From assembly GCA_965262595.1 (NCBI GenBank), contig OZ253548.1, positions 682,001 to 746,000 on the forward strand: 64,000 nucleotides of DNA, written 5' to 3'. The translations under genes and the position numbers were made by a program. This document shows positions 17,350 through 26,289 of the stretch, one piece after another (the first letter of the stretch is position 1; each line of letters opens with the position of its first letter). The notes below the pieces were generated by a model. That model saw only the letters and a list, made by a program, of their open reading frames with translations, made no database searches and was not told the DNA's origin. The DNA comes from CATQHB01 sp965262595 (lineage in GTDB: Bacteria > Chloroflexota > Dehalococcoidia > Lucifugimonadales > UBA3495).

Positions 17350-18803
17350 CAGTTTACTTCGCCAGCAGTATCGTAGGAGGTTTGGTTGCCTTCCGGATGG
17401 ACCAACAGCACTCTGCTCATTCCGCAAGCGGTGGCGTATTCCAGGCTGTCCGACAGGCCGCGGCCTGCCACTTCCAACTCGGCTGGCTCTCCCTCCCGAC
17501 GCAATTGCTCCGCTAGCCGGAAAGCAGCCGGATAGCTTTCCGGGGTTTCCGCCAGCACCAGGGTTAGGGATCGCCTAATCGCATCAGTCGAATTAACTTC
17601 TGCATCGCCAACCAATGCTAACAGAGTTTCCAGGGTATAAGCAAAGCCTAGTGCCGGCACATCCTTCCCGCTGCCCAAGGCGCGGGCCAACCCGTCATAT
17701 CGGCCGCCACCACCCAGGGGTTCGGGCCAGCCGGGGTGTTTAACTTCAAACACTATGCCGCTGTAGTAGGCCAACCCGCGAGCCAATCCGAAATCAACGG
17801 TTAACATTGCCCCTATTTCCGGGCTGGCCAGCAGGATGTCCAAAAGTTTGCTCAAGCGGTTAACGGCGGTAAGGTCCGCTCCGGCCTCTTGAACCACTTG
17901 CCGGGCAGCCTTTAGCGCAGACATTGGCTCACCGCTAATTGCCGCCAAATCCGCCGCCAATGCCAACCCGCGTTCCAAACGTCCCAGCTCATCACTGCCC
18001 CGCAACTTGCGCAAGAATCGACCTACCACCTGATCGGGGTCGCGCTGCCCAAAGCCGCGATTATCCACCCCGTTCCACTGCAAAAAGCCTTGAATGACCT
18101 GGCGAGCCTGGTCATCATCCAAACCGACGATGGCCGCGCTTAGTTCCTGGTTTTCCGGTGAGCGGTCGCCCAAGTGCAGTTGATAGGCCCGTTCCATGAT
18201 TTCCGGCAAGGCGGCCCGTCCGCCCATTAGCTTAGGCACATTCTCCAGGATGAAGGTCCGCGCGCGGTCCGAAACGCCGGTTACATCTAAAACGCTATGA
18301 AAGACGTCCAAGTCTGCCAATTCAACCCGGCAGCCGCTCAGTCCGGCGTGGACCGGCAGCGAGGCGGCCAGTGTCAATAACTCGGCGTCAGCCATCACAC
18401 TGCTTGAACCCAGCAGTTCCGCGCCAACTTGCGTGAACTGTCCCTGACCCTCCGGGTGGGAAACTTCATAGCGGAAAACCGGCCCGGCGTACTGTAAACG
18501 AGCGGGCGAGTCAGTTCCCGAGGCGTTTTCCAAATAGTAACGCATGACGGGAGAAGTAAATTCGGGACGAAGGCTAACCGAATTGCTTCCGGCGTCGATA
18601 AAGCTGTACATCCTGGAGGCCAAATCGCCGCCCGACTTGCGTATGAACAACTCGGTCGGTTCCAGAATCGGTGTTTCCAGAAACCGGTACCCATAGGTAC
18701 CAATAAGAGAGACCAAACTGTCCTGCAGGTCTCGCTTACGGCGCCAGGGTTCCCTGGGAAGGTCGTACATACCTCGGAGGCGTGTTACCGGTTGCATTGA
18801 CAT
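17349..18803 (-). CDS. hisZ: HisZ-like ATP phosphoribosyltransferase regulatory protein (HisS paralogue)
   Basis: A 484-residue protein built like histidyl-tRNA synthetase (class II core plus a C-terminal anticodon-domain-like region), but key synthetase residues are changed. Motif 2 has P-E-G-Q-G-Q-F where HisS has Q-x-G-R-x-R-x-F. The histidine loop has R-G-L-A-Y-Y-S-G (D to A). Motif 3 ends G-F-A-Y-T-L-E-T-L instead of G-x-G-L-E-R-L, losing the class II arginine. With its place as first gene of the his operon this indicates HisZ, the regulatory partner of HisG, not an active synthetase. HisZ usually accompanies short HisG; here HisG is long. ATG 18803 lies very close to a TATAAT, so the message may be leaderless. 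Confidence 0.82.
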   Translation of the reverse strand: MSMQPVTRLRGMYDLPREPWRRKRDLQDSLVSLIGTYGYRFLETPILEPTELFIRKSGGDLASRMYSFIDAGSNSVSLRPEFTSPVMRYYLENASGTDSPARLQYAGPVFRYEVSHPEGQGQFTQVGAELLGSSSVMADAELLTLAASLPVHAGLSGCRVELADLDVFHSVLDVTGVSDRARTFILENVPKLMGGRAALPEIMERAYQLHLGDRSPENQELSAAIVGLDDDQARQVIQGFLQWNGVDNRGFGQRDPDQVVGRFLRKLRGSDELGRLERGLALAADLAAISGEPMSALKAARQVVQEAGADLTAVNRLSKLLDILLASPEIGAMLTVDFGLARGLAYYSGIVFEVKHPGWPEPLGGGGRYDGLARALGSGKDVPALGFAYTLETLLALVGDAEVNSTDAIRRSLTLVLAETPESYPAAFRLAEQLRREGEPAELEVAGRGLSDSLEYATACGMSRVLLVHPEGNQTSYDTAGEVN

Positions 18804-18811
18804 CGTGCGCT

Positions 18812-18817
18812 ATTATA
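18812..18817 (-). promoter_or_regulatory. Putative -10 box (TATAAT) of the his operon
   Basis: A perfect TATAAT on the minus strand ends 8 bases before the first ATG of hisZ at 18803, placing the expected transcript start next to the ATG. No good -35 hexamer lies 17 bases upstream; instead the 14-base repeat array with TACAAT boxes abuts it. Confidence 0.5.
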
Positions 18818-18837
18818 CTCCAGCCGCTTTGCTCCGG

Positions 18838-18883
18838 CTATTGTAATCCGGCTATTGTAATCCGGCTATTGTAATCCGGCTAT
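18838..18883. repeat. Triplicate 14-base tandem repeat in the his promoter region
   Basis: CTATTGTAATCCGG occurs three times without mismatch (18838-18851, 18852-18865, 18866-18879), followed by a partial CTAT. Read on the minus strand each unit contains TACAAT, a good -10 hexamer, so the operon may have stacked promoters. Exact tandem copies can expand or contract by slippage. Confidence 0.85.
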
Positions 18884-18929
18884 GGGGCCGGTTCAACCGG
18901 AGAAATGTTAAAGACAGGTTAAAGCTGGA

Positions 18930-19709
18930 CTAGGGATGGGCATTAAGGCCGCCGTCCACGTAAACCGGCTGTCCCGTAGTGTAGTCACAGACTTCCGAAC
19001 AGAGATACACCAGCAAAGGGCCGATGTCCTTAGGTTGGCCTTTATGCCGGAGCGGGATGTAGCGCACTAGCTGTTCTTGCTGCTGTACCACCGGCGGTAT
19101 ATCCTCGGCGGTAGTCCAGCCGGAGCCAATGGCGTTGACCCTAATATTATGTCGCCCCCATTCCACGGCGAGGGAACGGGTCAGGGAGAGCAACCCGGCC
19201 TGGCTGGCGTTAAAAGCGGAACCATTGATCATCCCTCGTTCTGCCATTCCGGAGACCAGGTTGACTACCCTTCCGTATTGCTGGGCAATCATCCGGCGGC
19301 CAACTTCCCGGCAGAGCAAAAAGGCGGAGCGGAGATTCCGGGACTGAACTTCGTCCCATTCTTCCGAGCTGATTTCAAGGAGCGGTTTGGCGAAATTGCT
19401 GCGCCCGTCGTTGACCAGAATATCCACCCGGCTATACTTCCGCTCCACTGCCGCCATAACTTGGGAGACGGCGGCTTCGCTCTTGAGCTCCGTCGCTATG
19501 CCGTCATGGCCGTCAGCCGATGTCCCGCCGCTGCCGACCGCTGCCAATGCCGACAGGATTGCATCCAACCGGACTTGGTTGCGGGCAACCACAAATACGC
19601 CGGCCCCAGCTTCGGCCAGGGATTGGGCCAGCAGCGGAGCCTCGTCCCCACCGGCGGATGCGAGAATAGCCACCTTACCGGCCAGACTGTATTCCGGGAG
19701 AACAGGCAT
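18930..19709 (-). CDS. Short-chain dehydrogenase-like protein with altered active site
   Basis: A 259-residue SDR-fold protein: L-A-G-K-V-A-I-L start, V-N-D-G-R-S-N (N-N-A-G equivalent), E-W-D-E-V central motif and C-terminal D-Y-T-T-G-Q-P-V-Y-V-D-G-G. Two hallmarks are missing: the cofactor loop T-G-x-x-x-G-x-G reads A-S-A-G-G-D-E-A, and the catalytic Y-x-x-x-K reads F-N-A-S-Q. It therefore probably lacks ordinary dehydrogenase activity, although the fold is intact. It is downstream of a normal SDR (110-base gap) on the same strand and may be a diverged partner of it. Confidence 0.8.
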   Translation of the reverse strand: MPVLPEYSLAGKVAILASAGGDEAPLLAQSLAEAGAGVFVVARNQVRLDAILSALAAVGSGGTSADGHDGIATELKSEAAVSQVMAAVERKYSRVDILVNDGRSNFAKPLLEISSEEWDEVQSRNLRSAFLLCREVGRRMIAQQYGRVVNLVSGMAERGMINGSAFNASQAGLLSLTRSLAVEWGRHNIRVNAIGSGWTTAEDIPPVVQQQEQLVRYIPLRHKGQPKDIGPLLVYLCSEVCDYTTGQPVYVDGGLNAHP

Positions 19710-19819
19710 TTAGGATCTCCTGTGGGGTTAGGCATGACGCCGCTTTTGGGACGGAAAAATTGCCATGAACTACCGAGCAGCCGATAGGAGGATGGGCATC
19801 ACCCGGCAAGGAGTCTGGG

Positions 19820-20629
19820 TTAAGGCTCCAGAGGGACTAGCGGCGCATAACCGGTGGGGGCCAGCCCCCCGGCCAAGCCGCCGCCATCCAGGGTAAATGT
19901 TTCTCCGGTCATGTAATCGGAAGCGGGTGAAGAGAGAAAAACCGCCACCGGGCCAATGTCCTCGGGCTTTCCAAGCCTGCCGATTGGCAAGAATTCACCG
20001 GATCGCGGCAGCGCTTCCCGAATGTCCGAGTCCGTGCCTGCCGTGGGAATAAATCCGGGGACAATGGTATTAGCCGTAACGCCGTGGCGGGCCAAGCTGA
20101 AGGACAGCACCCGGGTCAGTTGAATTACTCCGCCCTTGGTGCAGCAGTACATATAAATATCCCGTCCGCCCCTAAGTCCAAATCCGGAGGCTACATTGAC
20201 GATCTTCCCCTTGCCCCGTTCAACCATCAGCTTGGACACGGCCCTGGAACAAAAGAAAGCGCCGCTCAGGTTAACGTCCAGAGCAGCCTGCCATACTTCG
20301 TCGGTGATTTCCCAGATCGGTGTTGGAGTATTGTCGGAAACCAGGGCGGCATTATTAATCAGCACATCGACCTGGCCGAAATGGTCCAGCGCTGCAGCAA
20401 TCAGGTTATCGGCCTGGGCTGAGTCGCTCACATCCGTCGGTACGGCCAAGGCGTCTCGGCCCAATTCCTTTGCCTCGGCGGCAGCCGCTTCGATGGGACC
20501 CGGTCGCCGGCCCGCTATGACCAGGTTAGCCCCCGCGCGGGCCAAATGGCGCACCATCTCCAGGCCGAGGCCGGTGCCTCCGCCGGTGATTACAACTACT
20601 TGACCATCCAGATTGAACCTTTCCAGCAT
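19820..20629 (-). CDS. SDR family NAD(P)-dependent oxidoreductase
   Basis: A 269-residue classical short-chain dehydrogenase. The cofactor loop T-G-G-G-T-G-L-G is at 15-22, N-N-A-A-L at about 90, the catalytic Ser in N-V-A-S-G-F-G and Y-C-C-T-K as the Tyr/Lys pair. The C terminus has D-Y-M-T-G-E-T-F-T-L-D-G-G. An Arg after the first beta strand region (I-A-G-R-R-P) suggests NADP preference. Substrate unknown; related enzymes reduce 3-oxoacyl or sugar carbonyls. It precedes the altered SDR on the minus strand. Confidence 0.88.
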   Translation of the reverse strand: MLERFNLDGQVVVITGGGTGLGLEMVRHLARAGANLVIAGRRPGPIEAAAAEAKELGRDALAVPTDVSDSAQADNLIAAALDHFGQVDVLINNAALVSDNTPTPIWEITDEVWQAALDVNLSGAFFCSRAVSKLMVERGKGKIVNVASGFGLRGGRDIYMYCCTKGGVIQLTRVLSFSLARHGVTANTIVPGFIPTAGTDSDIREALPRSGEFLPIGRLGKPEDIGPVAVFLSSPASDYMTGETFTLDGGGLAGGLAPTGYAPLVPLEP

Positions 20630-20679
20630 ACCATTCCTGGATTCCCAGCCTCAAAATAACCGGCTGTTCCCGTTAAGGG

Positions 20680-21465
20680 TTATCGGTCCTCTCGCAGAGA
20701 AGTAACGTCCCCTGCGGCGAAGGTCAGCAACCGTCCGTCGTTTTGCCGCAGTTGCAGACTACCTAATTCGTCAACTCCTTCAGCGTAACCCAGGTAGTCC
20801 TCTCCCCGCCAGGATACCCTTACCTGCTGGCCCAGGGTATCCAATAGTTCCTCCCACTCCTCCACCGGCGTGTCGCCGTGGTTAAGTTGGGTATAAAGCA
20901 CATCCACTTGCTGCAGGATTTCCCGTAATAGCTCCTCACGAGAGACATCACCGGCGGAAGCGTAATTCAAGCTTGTTGCGTTGCCAATCAAGCTGTTGAT
21001 TACATCGTTGTCCAAGGCAATATTAACCCCAATTCCAACTATAGCGTGGCGTACCTGGTCTCCGGCTATTGCGCTTTCTACGAGCAATCCAGCGACCTTT
21101 TTGCCATCCAGTAGTACGTCATTGGGCCACTTAATGCGGGGCTTGAGTCCGCTAATGTTGGTAATTGCGCGGACTACGGCAACGCCGCAGAGGCTGTTAA
21201 GAAAAGGTAGGGTCTGGAGAGTAGGATAAAGGACAATGGAGAGATACAGGTTTCCGGTCCGGGATACCCATGTCCTGCCGTGGCGTCCGCGGCTGGCCGT
21301 TTGGGTTTCGGCAACGATAACGGTGCCTTCCTCGGTTCCCCGTTCGGCCCGACTAATAGCTTCATCCATCGTGGAAGAAACCTCCTGAAAGAACAAGAGG
21401 CGCCTGCCAACCAATCGAGTAAATAGTCCGCCGCGCAGGGCTTCGGCTACTACGTTTCCAGCCAT
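20680..21465 (-). CDS. birA: Biotin--[acetyl-CoA-carboxylase] ligase
   Basis: A 261-residue monofunctional biotin protein ligase. It lacks the N-terminal winged-helix DNA-binding domain of E. coli BirA, so it is not a repressor. The biotin-AMP loop G-R-H-G-R-T-W (about 56-62), the K-W-P-N-D-V-L-L-D-G-K-K-V-A-G-L-L-V-E segment and the G-I-G-V-N substrate strand are present, followed by the small C-terminal SH3-like domain. It attaches biotin to carboxylase carrier domains in the cytoplasm. The gene lies between an SDR and glyQS, all on the minus strand. Confidence 0.92.
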   Translation of the reverse strand: MAGNVVAEALRGGLFTRLVGRRLLFFQEVSSTMDEAISRAERGTEEGTVIVAETQTASRGRHGRTWVSRTGNLYLSIVLYPTLQTLPFLNSLCGVAVVRAITNISGLKPRIKWPNDVLLDGKKVAGLLVESAIAGDQVRHAIVGIGVNIALDNDVINSLIGNATSLNYASAGDVSREELLREILQQVDVLYTQLNHGDTPVEEWEELLDTLGQQVRVSWRGEDYLGYAEGVDELGSLQLRQNDGRLLTFAAGDVTSLREDR

Positions 21466-21556
21466 CGCTGCATCCTTTTCTCTTCCGATTAAGACTAGTC
21501 AATCTTTGTCCACCGGACCGAACCCGGCAAACCCAAGGGTTGCTGAATAGTCGTTA

Positions 21557-22876
21557 CTACCAGCCGTGCTCCAATTTGTCGCGGATAATTTCCACCAAAT
21601 CGGCAAGCGAAACCCGGACTTGGTGCATCGTGTCCCGATCCCTGATGGTGACTTGTTGATCGTCCAGGGTATCAAAATCGACGGTAACACAATAGGGCGT
21701 ACCGATTTCATCCTGACGGCGGTAGCGGCGGCCCACACTCTGGGCATCGTCATACTGAGTACTGAAGTGCCGGCGCAGTTGGTTGTGAATGTTGCGAGCG
21801 GTAGGAGTCAGCCGGGCGTTGCGGCTCAACGGCAGCACTGCAACCGTAATCGGGGCCAACTTTCGGTGGATATGGGAAACCACCCTGATCGTATTACCGT
21901 CCGGCTCCTCGTCGTAGGCGTCCAGCCAGAAGGCTAAGGTGGCCCGGTCAACGCCGCCGGAGGGCTCGATGACATAGGGTAAATAGTGCTCGCGAGCATC
22001 CTCGTCAAAGTAGGTCAGGTCCTCGCCGCTGGATTCGGAGTGGCGACGGAGGTCAAAGTCGCCGCGGTCGGCGATGCCTTCCAATTCGCCCCAGCCCCAG
22101 GGAAAGCGGTACTCGATGTCGTAGGTGTCTTTGGCGTAGTGGGCCAATTCGTCCGGGTCATGGCGGCGCAGGCGCAGGTTTTCCCGCCGTATGCCATGCG
22201 TCACATACCAGTTAAAGCGGGTTTCGACCCACTCTTGAAGCCATTGCTCATCGGTGCCCGGCTTGACGAAGAACTCCGCCTCCATCTGTTCAAACTCCCG
22301 GGTTCGGAAGGTAAAGTTGCCGGGGGTAATCTCATTGCGGAAGGCTTTGCCAATCTGCCCGATTCCGAAGGGGAGCTTCTTGCGGGAGGAGTTCAAGACG
22401 TTCTGAAAGTTGACGAAAATACCCTGGGCCGTTTCGGGCCGGAGAAATACTTCGTGGCCGGTATCTTCCACCGGTCCCATGAACGTGCGGAACATCAGGT
22501 TGAAACGGCGGGGTTCGGTAAAATCGCCGCCGCACTCCGGGCAAACCTCGGTTTCCAATTGGTCGGCGCGGAAGCGCAGGTGGCAACTCCGGCATTCCAC
22601 CAACGGGTCGGAGAAGTTCTCCACATGACCGCTGGCAACCCACACTTGGGGGGCCATCAAAATAGCGGCGTCCAGACCCACCATGTCATCCCTTTCGATG
22701 ATGACCGATCGCCACCAAGCCTCTTTGACGTGGCGTTTCAGCTCCACGCCCAACGGGCCATAGTCCCAAGTGGAGGCTAGGCCACCGTAAATCTCGCTGC
22801 TCTGGAACACGAACCCCCGACGCTTGGATAGGGACAATATCTTATCCATGCCGGCATAAGGCAGGAATCGGGCCAC
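21557..22876 (-). CDS. glyQS: Glycyl-tRNA synthetase, dimeric type
   Basis: A 439-residue class II synthetase of the alpha2 type (as in Thermus and eukaryotes), charging tRNA-Gly. Motif 1 region R-R-G-F-V-F-Q-S-S-E-I-Y-G-G-L-A-S-T-W-D-Y-G-P-L-G is near the N terminus. There is a zinc-knuckle-like C-R-S-C...C-P-E-C (about 97-117), motif 2 around F-R-N-E-I-T-P, and the S-G-G-V-D-R region before motif 3. The C-terminal anticodon domain ends in the usual R-D-R-D-T-M-x-Q-x-R-V. GGAGG seven bases before GTG 22876 favours that start over TTG 22879. Confidence 0.94.
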   Translation of the reverse strand: MARFLPYAGMDKILSLSKRRGFVFQSSEIYGGLASTWDYGPLGVELKRHVKEAWWRSVIIERDDMVGLDAAILMAPQVWVASGHVENFSDPLVECRSCHLRFRADQLETEVCPECGGDFTEPRRFNLMFRTFMGPVEDTGHEVFLRPETAQGIFVNFQNVLNSSRKKLPFGIGQIGKAFRNEITPGNFTFRTREFEQMEAEFFVKPGTDEQWLQEWVETRFNWYVTHGIRRENLRLRRHDPDELAHYAKDTYDIEYRFPWGWGELEGIADRGDFDLRRHSESSGEDLTYFDEDAREHYLPYVIEPSGGVDRATLAFWLDAYDEEPDGNTIRVVSHIHRKLAPITVAVLPLSRNARLTPTARNIHNQLRRHFSTQYDDAQSVGRRYRRQDEIGTPYCVTVDFDTLDDQQVTIRDRDTMHQVRVSLADLVEIIRDKLEHGW

Positions 22877-23135
22877 CAAACCACCTCCACCCTCGGTATG
22901 AACCCAATTGGCTTACTACAGCCCTCGAATCTCTGTAGCCAATAAATCAAGGAAACCTTAAAAAGGTTATCAATTCCGGTTGAGGATGTAAATAACTGGC
23001 AATGTCGAATTACGGCAGTTCTTGGCTGAAAGGTAAATTCATTGGTGGTTGGCGTGGTGATTCAGGCGATGCAGGAACTTGGAAGAACGCAGGATTGTTC
23101 ACCGGAGTAGTACAATTTTAGGATTTGGCTGGATA

Positions 23136-25286
23136 TTATGTCAAATTAATCCTGTCTGCCAATCGCCGGATTTCACCAGGAGTGATGTAGTCCGATTCCG
23201 CTCTTTGACCGTTGGGCAACTCGCTGCGCACGGCATCGGCCAAACTGTCTGCCCGCAATTCGTCCAGCTTCAAGTAGCGCGCTCCCATAGCCTCGGCCAA
23301 GGTTCGGGCCAACCCAAGCTTAATAAAGTCCAACTCGGTATCAATGACCACGCTGGGTATTCGCATGTCCTGAAAAATGGATGCCAACCCCCGCGACTCC
23401 TCCGCCGGTTGGCTGGCTCCCCCGTCCAGGCTGACATTGGCCCGCCCGTCGGAAAGAAGCAATACCAGCGGAAGCACGTCACGGTCCTTCAACCGCTCGG
23501 TTTCCAGAGTCTCCAAAGTAAGATGAAGACCTCGAGAGAGCGGAGTCCGCCCGCCGGTGGGCATATCCTGCAAGTACAGTTGGGCCAGGTCAACGCTGTT
23601 GGTGGGCGGTAGCAGTAAATTGGCGCCGGTTCCCCGGAAGCTAATCAGGGCCACCCGATCACGCCGTTGGTAGGCGTCGAGAAGCAAGGACAGGATGGCG
23701 CCCTTGACTGCCACCATGCGCCGCTGGGCGCCCATCGAACCGCTGGCGTCAACGACAAAGAGAATCAGGCTGCCGGTTTTGGTCTCTCTTATCTTCTCGC
23801 GAACATCCCAAGGTTCAATCAAAACTGCCGGGGATCCTGCTGACGGGTCTGTCGGAACCTTCGAATCAGCTTCTTGGGTCTCGGCAAGCCTCCGGCGCTG
23901 CTGGTAGGGAGCGGCAGCCCGGAGAGTGGCGTCCAAGGCCAAATCGGTGACTGGGCCTTGAGGAACTTGGGCCCGCACATAGCGACCTGCTGACGAACTG
24001 CTAACGGTGGTGGCTCGCCGGCCCGCCGTTTGGCGCTGACGCCGGTCCGGAGGGGGCAATTGGAGCGCCTGCACCGTATAGGCTTCACCGATTTCAAACT
24101 GCTGGTCCTGGGCCGAACCCTGATCGCGGTCAGGATCAAGGTCGTCGTCGTGGTCAGACTCTTGATCGTCTAAACCGGATGAGTCGGAATCGTCCTCCCC
24201 CCGGTCATTATCCGATGAAGCGTCCCCATCATCAGGTTCCCGGTTGCGGGACTGGTTTTGAAACTCGTTCAGCATATTATCCAGTTGTTCGGTAACCAGG
24301 TGGGGCTGCTGGAAGGGTTGACGGCGTTGCCGGTGCAGGAGGGCAAGCTGCGCCGCTTCCCGGACATCCTCAATCTCTACCTCGATTCGCCCATCGTATG
24401 CTGCGATGGTGCTGGCCGTTTTATACATGACAATATCGCCCCGAAGACCGTCCACCTGGTACTCAGCGCAAATGTCGGTAATCAAACCCAGTATGTCTTC
24501 GGCCACGGTGACTTGGCCCAAGAGTTCTCGGCTGCGGAGCAACCGTTCCCGTTCCTTCGCTTCTTCCTCCAGCCAGGTCTCCATGAAACCGTGGGGATCG
24601 GCTTCGTAAGCAATGCGGCGGCGGACCACCTCGCGCCGTTCCTCCGAGGGCATAATTCCGTCCACTTCCACGGCCAGGCCGAACCGGTCCAGCAGTTGCG
24701 GCCGCAGGTCACCCTCCTCCGGGTTCATCGTCCCCACCAGGATAAACTCGGCGGAATGACTTACCGAAATGCCCTCCCGCTCCACGTAGTTGCGTCCCAT
24801 GGCCGAGGCGTCCAGCAGCACGTCCACCAAGTGGTCGTTCAACAGGTTGACCTCGTCAATGTAGAGAATGCCCCGGTGGGCCGCGGCGATCAGGCCGGGC
24901 TCAAAGCTTTTGCCCCCGGTTTTGATGGCCTGTTCAATATCAAGAGAGCCGACCAGTCGGTCCTCGCTGGCGCCTACCGGCAAGTCAACGATACGGACCT
25001 GGTGTCTAACCGGCGGATTGTCGTTTGCTCCCGACTCGCACCATTGGCACAATCCTTGCCGCGCTTCCGGGGGGCAACTGTAAGGGCAGCCCTGTAGTAC
25101 GGTCACTTCCGGCAATAGAGCCGAGAGAGAACGGACAGCGGTGGATTTGGCGGTGCCTTTTTTGCCCCTGATCAGCACACCGCCTATTTTGGGGTTGACG
25201 GTGTTGAGCAGTAATGCCCGTTTCATTGCGGTCTGCCCGACAATAGCGGTGAAGGGAAAAGCCGGTTCCTGGTTAAATTGGGTCAA
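23136..25286 (-). CDS. ChlI-ChlD fused chelatase subunit (AAA+ and von Willebrand A domains)
   Basis: A 716-residue fusion of the two motor subunits of magnesium/cobalt chelatases. Walker A G-K-K-G-T-A-K-S is at 41-48, a four-cysteine insert (C67, C71, C80, C83) follows, Walker B L-Y-I-D-E-V-N-L-L is at 141-149, then a very acidic linker (about 350-398) and a VWA domain with MIDAS D-A-S-G-S-M at 513-518. It would power metal insertion by the CobN subunit encoded upstream in the same riboswitch-controlled operon, so cobalt and a hydrogenobyrinate-type substrate are most likely. Last gene of that operon, 526 bases after the unidentified 136-residue gene. Confidence 0.9.
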   Translation of the reverse strand: MTQFNQEPAFPFTAIVGQTAMKRALLLNTVNPKIGGVLIRGKKGTAKSTAVRSLSALLPEVTVLQGCPYSCPPEARQGLCQWCESGANDNPPVRHQVRIVDLPVGASEDRLVGSLDIEQAIKTGGKSFEPGLIAAAHRGILYIDEVNLLNDHLVDVLLDASAMGRNYVEREGISVSHSAEFILVGTMNPEEGDLRPQLLDRFGLAVEVDGIMPSEERREVVRRRIAYEADPHGFMETWLEEEAKERERLLRSRELLGQVTVAEDILGLITDICAEYQVDGLRGDIVMYKTASTIAAYDGRIEVEIEDVREAAQLALLHRQRRQPFQQPHLVTEQLDNMLNEFQNQSRNREPDDGDASSDNDRGEDDSDSSGLDDQESDHDDDLDPDRDQGSAQDQQFEIGEAYTVQALQLPPPDRRQRQTAGRRATTVSSSSAGRYVRAQVPQGPVTDLALDATLRAAAPYQQRRRLAETQEADSKVPTDPSAGSPAVLIEPWDVREKIRETKTGSLILFVVDASGSMGAQRRMVAVKGAILSLLLDAYQRRDRVALISFRGTGANLLLPPTNSVDLAQLYLQDMPTGGRTPLSRGLHLTLETLETERLKDRDVLPLVLLLSDGRANVSLDGGASQPAEESRGLASIFQDMRIPSVVIDTELDFIKLGLARTLAEAMGARYLKLDELRADSLADAVRSELPNGQRAESDYITPGEIRRLADRINLT

Positions 25287-25812
25287 CTGAGGTGCCTCCG
25301 CGAAAAATCCTGTTGCGTCTTCTAATCTGGCAAACTGGGCGACATTTTATCAGGCAAATGCTTCGTCTGGTTGGTTATGAGCTGAGACCGGCCAATTGGA
25401 ATCCTCCGTAAAGGCCCCGGGCGCCGTTCCGTCCAACTTATGCAGCAACCAACACTGAGGTCTTGTGGCATTCCAACAACGGCCGTCCGAGGGTTGGCAA
25501 AGTCGGAACACGATAGCTCCAGCCTCCCGCGTTAACCGACGATCGGAATCCGGGCGCCGACGAAACAGAAAGAGAAGATCGACTTCCACCCAATATCCAA
25601 GGGTTGGTCAGCCTGAAACAAGATATACCGTGTTGTTCGCTAAAGCGGGTGGCTGAGATACCCGCGCCTACAAACACTGGCAAAGTCAACGGGTAGAAGA
25701 ACAGGGGCAATGGCCGTACCAGGAAAGAGGACTCCCCGCCACTACTTTAGGTGCCCCAGGCAATTGCGAGCTAGCTACCTGAACTTTACGTCGTTAGGCC
25801 TCCCGGATCGCC
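25287..25812. other. Intergenic region inside the chelatase gene cluster, 526 bases
   Basis: Separates the small unknown gene from the ChlI-ChlD gene, all minus strand. Short frames on both strands (for example minus 25438-25710) show neither ribosome sites nor family patterns. No terminator or promoter is obvious, so whether the chelatase motor gene is on the riboswitch transcript is open. Confidence 0.5.
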
Positions 25813-26223
25813 CTATCGCTGGACGTAAACAACTGCTTCATCCCGGCCAATGTAACGGTCCCGCATTTCCTCGAAAGCCCGATATTTTTCCGGTTGGAAC
25901 TCGGTACGTTCGAGGTCATCACCCAAATATGGGTTGGGGAAGTAGCAGCGAACCAGGGTTTCCTCCCAGTCTTTGGAGAACCGTACGTAATAGGATTTAA
26001 GGCCGCCGTGGCTTTCCGCCTCTACAAACTGAATGCCGTTGACCGACTCCTCAGCCAGGTGAAAATGCCAGTTATCCGCCTCAATAGTAACCCAGCCATC
26101 ACTAAACTCCGGTTCCTTGATACCCTTCGATGTGTTCTCGCTGGCGACTGCACCGCCGCCAACCACCCACATCATCCGGTCGTCCGCCGTCAACTCGCGG
26201 ATAAGCTCAGCCGCTATCTCCAT
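25813..26223 (-). CDS. Unidentified small protein between cobN and the ChlI-ChlD gene
   Basis: A 136-residue cytoplasmic-looking protein that I do not recognise with confidence. It starts with a helix, has a glycine patch V-V-G-G-G-A-V (about 20-26), then a beta-rich centre D-N-W-H-F-H-L (about 50-56), F-V-E, Y-Y-V-R-F, and R-C-Y-F-P-N-P-Y-L (about 92-100), and ends in a helix. The strand order and the H-F-H-L segment loosely recall HutX/HemS-type tetrapyrrole-binding proteins, but this is a guess. It follows cobN by 66 bases with GGGAGGTGGC before the ATG, so it is very probably co-transcribed with it under cobalamin control. Confidence 0.7.
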   Translation of the reverse strand: MEIAAELIRELTADDRMMWVVGGGAVASENTSKGIKEPEFSDGWVTIEADNWHFHLAEESVNGIQFVEAESHGGLKSYYVRFSKDWEETLVRCYFPNPYLGDDLERTEFQPEKYRAFEEMRDRYIGRDEAVVYVQR

Positions 26224-26289
26224 TTGCCACCTCCCTGGCGGTTCTTCTGTTTTGCCTGCCAGTCCAATCGGAGCAAGGCATCATGGGAA

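Noticed and set aside
17349..18803. Annotation as histidyl-tRNA synthetase
   Set aside because: Motif 2 and motif 3 arginines and the Asp of the histidine loop are changed, and the gene heads the his operon.
18838..18883. CRISPR-like array
   Set aside because: Units are 14 bases in direct tandem without spacers, so this is a simple tandem repeat.
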